A stretch of 12,218 bases of DNA, taken from contig DESI01000014.1 in assembly GCA_002361235.1 (NCBI GenBank), positions 1 to 12,218 of the forward strand, read 5' to 3'. The position numbers and the translations under genes were made by a program. The notes under the pieces were generated by a model. It saw only the letters and a program-made list of their open reading frames with translations, had not been told where the DNA came from and searched no databases. This document shows, piece after piece, positions 7,037 to 12,218 of this stretch. Each line of letters opens with the position of its first letter. The stretch's first letter is position 1. Source of the stretch: Porphyromonadaceae bacterium UBA3318 (GTDB taxonomy: Bacteria > Bacteroidota > Bacteroidia > Bacteroidales > Muribaculaceae).

Positions 7037-8671
7037 TTATGGCTGATGTTGTGTGTCGAAATAGTACCAGTAGGTGTCGCTGAACGACGGGTCGCCGCGC
7101 CGGTTGCCGTAGATGTTGAACTGACTTATTAGCTCCGGCAAGGAGATGTAGCGCTGCCAGTCTTCCTCCGGGGCGTCGGTACCCGCTAAGTATATCATCA
7201 GCGCTTCCTGATACAGCCTCTTGTGGCGGGGATGTCCCTTGGTCATGCAGTAGGCGTCGTAATCCATCTTGAAGGTATCCATGTCCTTCAGCAGCAGGTC
7301 GGTGCAGAGAAGGTAATCCAGGGCGACGGTGTTGTCGGGGTTGGATTCCAGCAGTTCAAGCAGAATGTTGCGGCAGTTGTCGCCGATGCGTATGTTGTCC
7401 TTTGTGTTGGACCGGGCGCGGCGGCGTTCTATGTCCGCTTCGGTCTGCGGGTTCATGCGTCCCGGCGTGTGGTCTGCACTCCAATCTGCGTATGCGTGGG
7501 TCTTGCTCAGGATGTTCAGGTATTTGCGGGCCGCGAGTGTATCGCCGCTCACCAGGTTTATCTCGGCCAGACGGCGTATCATGCGCACGTTGCGGTTGCG
7601 GGGCGAGAACACGTTTCGCATCATGGCGGCGCGTTCGGCGTATGTCATGTCGCCTAACTCATAATAGAGATCGTTCATCATGTTGATGATGGAAAGCGGA
7701 GACTTGTCGCTGATGGTGGTAAGGGTTCCGAGGCTCTTGACCGGGAATTTCAGCAGATTGTCGGGCAGGGAATCCTGCAAGGCGGATGCGAGGTAATAGT
7801 GGAACGCGGTGTAATCGTCCGGTTCGTCGACGGCGAGAGCGCGTCGTTTCACATCGTCATAGTCGCGAAGCCATAGGGCATCGGCGATGGCGAGCCGTTC
7901 CTCATATTTCGTTTCGGGCATGGAGGGCCGGACAAGGCCGGGATATAACAAAGCCTTGGAATATGGCAATGCGTAGTGTGCGCACAACACCGCCGGTGTG
8001 GCAAACGCCAATGTTACAGCTGCGCCGGCACCAATCCAACCGTATCGGCGCTGACCTTTGCCGCGGTATCTCTTAATCAAAAGCAGCGACATGGCCACGG
8101 CGGTGAGCAACGCTCCGAATCCGAACATCCAGTATGCCAATATCACCGATAGCGGCGAAAGGTCGATGACATGGCCTTTGCCGTAATTTATCCACAGACG
8201 GGACAAGCCCAAGACCAGGCCCCCGGCCACGCAGATGAAGAACGCCAGTGTGGTGGTAGCCGGCATGGAGCAGCCCACCATCAGGATGGCGAACAGAACG
8301 GTGCCGATCAGCGCTGGCACTCGGGGCAGCAAGCGGAACAGTATGAGGGCGAAACAGGCGGTGCAGCACGTCACGGCAAGCGACAGGATGCCGGCACCCC
8401 ACGCGGTATTTACATAAAACTGCGTCAGCCAGTCGCCGGTCATGCAGCCGAGCCATGCCGGATTGTCAAAGTATGCGGACAGCCAGTGGGGCGCGTTGAG
8501 AAATATCTGGTTCTGTTCCTGCCACAGGAGGTGCGACGGATAGGCCGTCCCGTAGAATATGGCGAGGAGTATGCAGAGCAGCGCGAGTCCGCAGGCCGTC
8601 AGTGCCTTGCATGACAGCCCCGGATTGTGGATTTTCTGAATAGCTCCGGCTTTGCGTGTGTTGCGTGACAT
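7037..8671 (-). CDS. Membrane B: polytopic membrane protein with helical-repeat C-terminus
   Basis: This 544-aa protein has about six or seven hydrophobic segments in residues 23-232 (for example 23-44, 90-113, 118-137, 140-158, 173-199, 211-232), then a soluble region (about 250-544) of TPR-like helices, including RMIRRLAEINLVSGDTLAA (363-381) and ARKYLNILSK. It is a paralogue of the product of 10193-11995: both share a QxFLxxxxxL-type stretch after the first helix, a (D/E)(W/F)LTQF motif (80-85 here) and the IRRLAE...GD...A.KYL repeat. No transporter, enzyme or secretion signature is recognised. From memory it may belong to the Bacteroidota family DUF6057, which a Pfam search would settle. 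It lies between propeller A (9-bp gap) and propeller B (6-bp gap), so co-translation and partnership with the propeller lipoprotein are likely. Confidence 0.8.
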   Translation of the reverse strand: MSRNTRKAGAIQKIHNPGLSCKALTACGLALLCILLAIFYGTAYPSHLLWQEQNQIFLNAPHWLSAYFDNPAWLGCMTGDWLTQFYVNTAWGAGILSLAVTCCTACFALILFRLLPRVPALIGTVLFAILMVGCSMPATTTLAFFICVAGGLVLGLSRLWINYGKGHVIDLSPLSVILAYWMFGFGALLTAVAMSLLLIKRYRGKGQRRYGWIGAGAAVTLAFATPAVLCAHYALPYSKALLYPGLVRPSMPETKYEERLAIADALWLRDYDDVKRRALAVDEPDDYTAFHYYLASALQDSLPDNLLKFPVKSLGTLTTISDKSPLSIINMMNDLYYELGDMTYAERAAMMRNVFSPRNRNVRMIRRLAEINLVSGDTLAARKYLNILSKTHAYADWSADHTPGRMNPQTEADIERRRARSNTKDNIRIGDNCRNILLELLESNPDNTVALDYLLCTDLLLKDMDTFKMDYDAYCMTKGHPRHKRLYQEALMIYLAGTDAPEEDWQRYISLPELISQFNIYGNRRGDPSFSDTYWYYFDTQHQP

Positions 8672-8680
8672 CCTTAAATG

Positions 8681-10183
8681 CTATTTTGTTCCGACAGGCA
8701 CTCTTTCGTCCGACAGGATTGCGTTGACGGCCTCGCGACTGTCGAATTCAACCTTGGATTTGGTGAAATCGGGAGTGTTGAATGAGAACAGTGACTGCCT
8801 GTAATATTCCAGCGGGTTTTTCTGAGGCAGAAGGAAAGGTTTGGTGAAACGGCCGTTGTCGTCCATACCCGCAAGGTAAAGGTGGGAGTAGAGACCATCG
8901 TGACGACGTGACGTAAACACTATCCACCTGCTGTTGTCGCTCCAGTTGTGGAAACTGTCGGCGTCCGTGCTGTTGATTTCGTCGGCGGGGCGAGCCTTAC
9001 CGGTGGCCAGGCTTAGAAGCCATTGGTCTGACTCCTTGTGCCAGATGCTGAAGTAGCCGTAGTCGCAAAGGGTGAACAGGATATACTTGCCGTCATACGA
9101 TGGACGGGGCCATGTCACGCTCTTGCCGATGGCCGAGGCGTTGAAAAGGGTATCGACGCGGTCGCCGAAACGGCCTGTGGTCTCGTCGAAGGCGATGCGG
9201 CACAGATTGTATTTCTGGTCTTTGTGTCCGAGGGGATAATTCTGTTGGCGGGCCGTGGTGAAGTAGAGCCATTTGCCGTCGGGCGAGAAGGAAGGAGTGT
9301 TCTCCGACCACTCCTTGGTGCGGAGCAAAGTGTCGAGCAGCAGCCGGTTTTCCTTGGTGTCGTAGACGAACACGTCGGACGACATGTCGAACACCTCCAG
9401 GCGTTTAGGTCCGGAGATGTGGAAGCCCTGCCGGGTCTGGTTGGTCGAGAATGCGCAGTACCGGCCTTTCGGATGCCAGTAGGGATATACCATCGAGCCG
9501 CCGATGTCGTCGTTCTTGGCGTTAAGCCATGTGCATTTGCCGTCTTTGTAAATCAAGGTGGCGCCGTGCTCGCCGCGCACATGAAACACATACTCCTTGG
9601 GATTCGTGCGGTTCGGCGTGTGGCAGTTGTAGCACTGGCCGTCGGTCATGGTGTTCTCGATGATGGGGAATTCGTCGAAGTTGCCGAGGTCGCGCTGGTA
9701 TATGCCCATTTTGCTGTAGACTTCGTAACCGGGTGCGATGCGGCGGTAGGTCAGGCCCCACTGGTCCAGGGGATTCGGGCTGACGTGGATTTTGAAGTCA
9801 TTGTATTGCACCCAGTTTCCGTCAATCCTGGCGCATACCGTCACGGTCAGGTCCTTGCCACGGTTGGCTTGGGTAAGTTTGTGCCATTTTTCTGTATCGA
9901 AGTCGGCGTACTTGCCGTTGGCGTGCAGTTCCCGGCCGTCGGCACCCCTGACCGCCACGTCCACGCGCTGCACGTTGCCTTTTTCCGGCACTACCGCGAA
10001 ATTGAGGGGCGCGATTCCGACGGGAACAGTCACGCCGACGTAGTCGGGGAAGATGGGAGGCGGCGTGGCCGCTTTTTGGACATTATCAGGTCTGCTTCCG
10101 CATCCCCACAGTAAGAAAGGAAGCATAAGCAGGAGGATTCTATAACTCATTTCGGTCTTGCCGAGACGGCTGGATTTTATCAT
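8681..10183 (-). CDS. Propeller A: CxxCH-containing TolB-like beta-propeller lipoprotein
   Basis: This exported protein of 500 aa (489 if it starts at Met12, position 10150) has a lipobox LWGC with Cys28. A beta-rich domain (about 42-140) begins PPPIFPDYVGVTVPVGIAPL. CYNCH (184-188) is a single c-type haem attachment motif, and TDGQ precedes it. Blade-like PD40 repeats follow: HPKGRYCAFST (237-247), SPDGKWLYFTT (300-310), SYDGKYILFTL (362-372) and SDNSRWIVFTS (415-425). The C-terminus KPFLLPQKNPLEYYRQSLFSFNTPD closely mirrors propeller B. It sits 9 bp after membrane A and 9 bp before membrane B. Both ATGs give a workable signal peptide and neither has a clear ribosome site, so the start is uncertain. 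The haem is predicted from the motif only; the sixth ligand is unknown. Confidence 0.82.
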   Translation of the reverse strand: MIKSSRLGKTEMSYRILLLMLPFLLWGCGSRPDNVQKAATPPPIFPDYVGVTVPVGIAPLNFAVVPEKGNVQRVDVAVRGADGRELHANGKYADFDTEKWHKLTQANRGKDLTVTVCARIDGNWVQYNDFKIHVSPNPLDQWGLTYRRIAPGYEVYSKMGIYQRDLGNFDEFPIIENTMTDGQCYNCHTPNRTNPKEYVFHVRGEHGATLIYKDGKCTWLNAKNDDIGGSMVYPYWHPKGRYCAFSTNQTRQGFHISGPKRLEVFDMSSDVFVYDTKENRLLLDTLLRTKEWSENTPSFSPDGKWLYFTTARQQNYPLGHKDQKYNLCRIAFDETTGRFGDRVDTLFNASAIGKSVTWPRPSYDGKYILFTLCDYGYFSIWHKESDQWLLSLATGKARPADEINSTDADSFHNWSDNSRWIVFTSRRHDGLYSHLYLAGMDDNGRFTKPFLLPQKNPLEYYRQSLFSFNTPDFTKSKVEFDSREAVNAILSDERVPVGTK

Positions 10184-10192
10184 GGATACAGA

Positions 10193-11995
10193 TTATTCTT
10201 CAGATAACAGATAATAGAAAAGCGAGCGGCGGTAAGGCTCGATCAGGTCCGGATTCTTGCCGGTCCATGCGGATGCGAATCCGCGGAGCTGGTTTACCAC
10301 TGACTCGGGAACCGCGCCCTGCGGAATCTGCCGGCCGTTCTTCATCGAGATGAAGGCGAGAGCCTGTTGTGCCAGCAGCGGATTGTAGCGCGGATCGGCT
10401 TCGGCCACGACCCCCATGTATTGCGCGAATTTATTCAGGTCGCGTTGCAGCAGGGGGTACAAGATCAGATACTGCTTTGCCGGGGTGTTCGTCGGGTCTT
10501 TCAGAAACAGCTGGCCAAGGGTCTTGTCGAGTTCTCCCTCGCTGAACATATAGTCTTCGTCGATCATACGTTTTCTGAGGGTGCCGTAGAGAGGATGGTT
10601 CTCCACATTCTTAGGATTGCGGATCAGTTCGAGGTTGCGCTGCGCCCATTTATAGTAGAACAGGGTGTTGCTGAGCAACGTCAGGTATTTTTCGGCCAAT
10701 GTGTAGTCGCCTCGGATTATGGCTGTCTCGGCGAGTCTGCGGATGGCGCGGCTGCTCTTGTTGTAGTTGGGAATGGCCTCCATACCCTCGAAGTAGAAAC
10801 GCTGCGCGCTGTTGACGAGGCCGAGCTGGAAGAATATCTCGCCGGTGTTCCATGAGGAGAGAGTCTCCTTTAGGAAGGGCGGAATCAGCCCCTCAGGGCC
10901 ATGCTGGGGATAATTGAAGGCTATGGCGTCGAGCCGGACGGTCATGGCGGCGGCAAGGTTTGTGGCGCTGACGCTGAGGGGCAGGTTAGGTTCGTGTGCG
11001 TCGGAATATCGAAGAATCCCTTCCCAGTCGTTGGCGCGCACCATATAGTCGTAGTCTATGAGACGGTAGGTGGCCGTGTCGTATGATCTGGAATAGAGTG
11101 CGACGAGTGCTATCAGTTCGATTCCGACTAAGGCTGGAACTGTTATTTTTTGTGGCAGGCGCGCCATTGCGATAGCCATGACGGGAACAATGATGCAAAG
11201 AGCTGCCACTATGATTTCGCCGGGATAGAAACTGTCGGGCAGCATCATGTAGCCGATACCTGTAAGCTGACAGGTCACCGGGTAGGGGAGGATAAACGAC
11301 CATATCCATACGTTGGCGGCGAGCCAAAGAAGGGATATAATAGCAAATAAGGCCTTATGTGTGGCGGAATGCTCCGCGTTCTTGCAGCAGGAGGCTATTG
11401 CGAGGAGAGTGAAGATTATTGTGGCGGGACCGCACAGCCAGTAAAGCAGCGGGGTGAACACGGCCATCAGTATGTATTCCTTTACGGCTTGCTGTTTTGC
11501 TGTCGCGTTGCCGGCGTCAATACGGAGGTTAAGACAGGAAGCCCACATTACGGCGGTGATGGCGACTGTGAAATTCATGGTGACATCGGGATTGCCGAGG
11601 AACAGCAGCAGGGCAATCAACGGCAGGAACGCGAGTGCGAGCGCCGTGTATGTCCGCATCTGAGGTGCAGACTTTCGGACAGCCTTGTAACAGGACAACA
11701 GGAACAGAGTCAGCATACCGGACATGACGGCCGCCCCGATCCAGTAGTTGTTGAAGAACTGTGTCAGGAACTCGCCGATATATGTGGCCATACCACCGGG
11801 GCGGGGCATCAGGCTCAGAAAGTATGCGGCGGTGGTCTGGAACAGTTGCAGCTGCTCCCGGTAGCCGAGGGCGCCTCGGTATGGCACGGCCCAGAACCAG
11901 TACAGTACAGCCGCCACTGCGATGAATATGGCTGTCAGTATGTATTTAGCAGACGTGTGTGTTTTCTTGTCGCCGGTATATTTGATTTCCGCCAT
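10193..11995 (-). CDS. Membrane A: polytopic membrane protein with helical-repeat C-terminus, first gene of operon
   Basis: This 600-aa protein has eight or nine predicted membrane helices between residues 17 and 301 (about 17-36, 86-103, 115-134, 138-156, 171-186, 189-203, 213-235, 258-278, 284-301). A soluble region of about 300 residues follows, rich in TPR-like helices, for example RAIRRLAETAIIRGDYTLAEKYL (416-438, best read as one helical pair). EFLTQFFNNYW (75-85) matches the equivalent site in membrane B. No catalytic motif is visible; it may be DUF6057 from memory. The ATG at 11995 follows a short leader of about 16-19 nt behind a strong consensus promoter. It ends 9 bp before propeller A, and the membrane-propeller pairing recurs in the next two genes. 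Function is unknown; anchoring or assembling the propeller lipoprotein is an inference. Confidence 0.82.
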   Translation of the reverse strand: MAEIKYTGDKKTHTSAKYILTAIFIAVAAVLYWFWAVPYRGALGYREQLQLFQTTAAYFLSLMPRPGGMATYIGEFLTQFFNNYWIGAAVMSGMLTLFLLSCYKAVRKSAPQMRTYTALALAFLPLIALLLFLGNPDVTMNFTVAITAVMWASCLNLRIDAGNATAKQQAVKEYILMAVFTPLLYWLCGPATIIFTLLAIASCCKNAEHSATHKALFAIISLLWLAANVWIWSFILPYPVTCQLTGIGYMMLPDSFYPGEIIVAALCIIVPVMAIAMARLPQKITVPALVGIELIALVALYSRSYDTATYRLIDYDYMVRANDWEGILRYSDAHEPNLPLSVSATNLAAAMTVRLDAIAFNYPQHGPEGLIPPFLKETLSSWNTGEIFFQLGLVNSAQRFYFEGMEAIPNYNKSSRAIRRLAETAIIRGDYTLAEKYLTLLSNTLFYYKWAQRNLELIRNPKNVENHPLYGTLRKRMIDEDYMFSEGELDKTLGQLFLKDPTNTPAKQYLILYPLLQRDLNKFAQYMGVVAEADPRYNPLLAQQALAFISMKNGRQIPQGAVPESVVNQLRGFASAWTGKNPDLIEPYRRSLFYYLLSEE

Positions 11996-12018
11996 GATGT
12001 CAGGTCAGTATTTTTGTA

Positions 12019-12050
12019 CAAAGATACCGAAATTCCGCAAGATATGCAAA
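12019..12050 (-). promoter_or_regulatory. Bacteroidota-type promoter for five-gene operon
   Basis: On the minus strand, TTTG (12050-12047), a 20-bp spacer and TATCTTTG (12026-12019) match the phylum consensus exactly, with the same spacing as the rho promoter. Initiation near 12011-12014 leaves a leader of only 16-19 nt before the ATG at 11995. GGTCAGTA flanks the promoter on both sides (12003-12010 and 12054-12061). Confidence 0.8.
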
Positions 12051-12054
12051 TCGG

Positions 12055-12218
12055 GTCAGTAGAACGGTAGTAGTGCGGGCTGTCCGAGCCGCGCGAGTAT
12101 TTTAGACAGTAGAACAGTAGAACGGATAGTGGCGCGGGCTGTCCGAGCCGCGCGAGTATTTTAGACAGTAGAACAGTAGAACGGATAGTGGCGTGGGCTG
12201 TCCGAGCCGCGCGAGTAT
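12055..12218. repeat. 59-bp-period tandem repeat with GC-rich stem-loop, cut by window end
   Basis: Copies lie at 12055-12104 (50 bp, degenerate), 12105-12163 (59 bp) and 12164-12218 (55 bp, truncated by the window). Copies 2 and 3 differ at one base. Each has a doubled CAGTAGAA at its start in copies 2 and 3, then a stem-loop: in copy 2, GCGCGGGCT (12132-12140), loop GTCCG, AGCCGCGC (12146-12153), eight pairs with one bulged G. GAGTATTTTA closes the unit. The array lies directly upstream of the operon promoter and probably continues beyond the window. No ORF or CRISPR organisation is present. Confidence 0.9.

Noticed and set aside
9038..10114. 358-codon open frame on the + strand
   Set aside because: It lies wholly antisense to propeller A, which has a lipobox, a CxxCH motif and blade repeats. 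The antisense product is Val/Gly-rich without domains, as expected from high-GC shadow frames.
12055..12218. CRISPR array
   Set aside because: The whole 59-bp unit repeats, including what would be spacers, so there are no variable spacers.

Overview
This window looks like chromosomal DNA from a Bacteroidota bacterium, probably order Bacteroidales. The fairly GC-rich genes would fit a Muribaculaceae-like lineage, but that family guess is inference. Three things point to the phylum. Both operon starts carry the Bacteroidota sigma-factor promoter pattern (TTTG, 20 bp, TAnnTTTG). Rho has a long, low-complexity N-terminal insertion typical of the group. Gene starts lack Shine-Dalgarno sequences. 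Every convincing gene lies on the minus strand, so the window is best read from right to left.

Right edge (about 12218 to 12000): at least three copies of a tandem repeat with a 59-bp period, each holding a GC-rich stem-loop, run off the end of the window. A clean promoter at 12019-12050 follows. It drives a tightly packed five-gene operon (11995 to 4460, gaps of 6-9 bp). The operon holds a two-gene module present twice in tandem: a polytopic membrane protein with a helical-repeat C-terminus, then a lipoprotein with one CxxCH (c-type haem) motif followed by a TolB-like beta-propeller. The modules are membrane A + propeller A and membrane B + propeller B. The fifth gene is a tandem Rid-fold protein resembling chorismatases (FkbO/Hyg5/XanB2 superfamily). 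I recognise no characterised pathway for this set; it is the best candidate here for an undescribed system, perhaps an envelope redox or sensing unit linked to chorismate chemistry.

Middle (4459-4152): a second promoter overlaps the end of the chorismatase-like gene and starts a leader of about 265 nt before rho. The leader has repeats that could form alternative hairpins, and a 54-codon ORF that overlaps the rho start in another frame.

Left (4151-303): rho, aroC and a YhcC/TIGR01212-type radical SAM gene form a second operon, with a 1-nt gap and then an ATGA overlap. Rho carries about 250 residues of disordered, Q-rich sequence with three KRGRKPKA repeats. AroC is unusually short (313 aa) and lacks normally conserved arginines. 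The operon ends in a 268-bp single-register palindrome (37-304) built from nested smaller hairpins, whose outer arm supplies part of the last gene's stop codon. Bases 1-36 are AT-rich flank with nothing recognisable.
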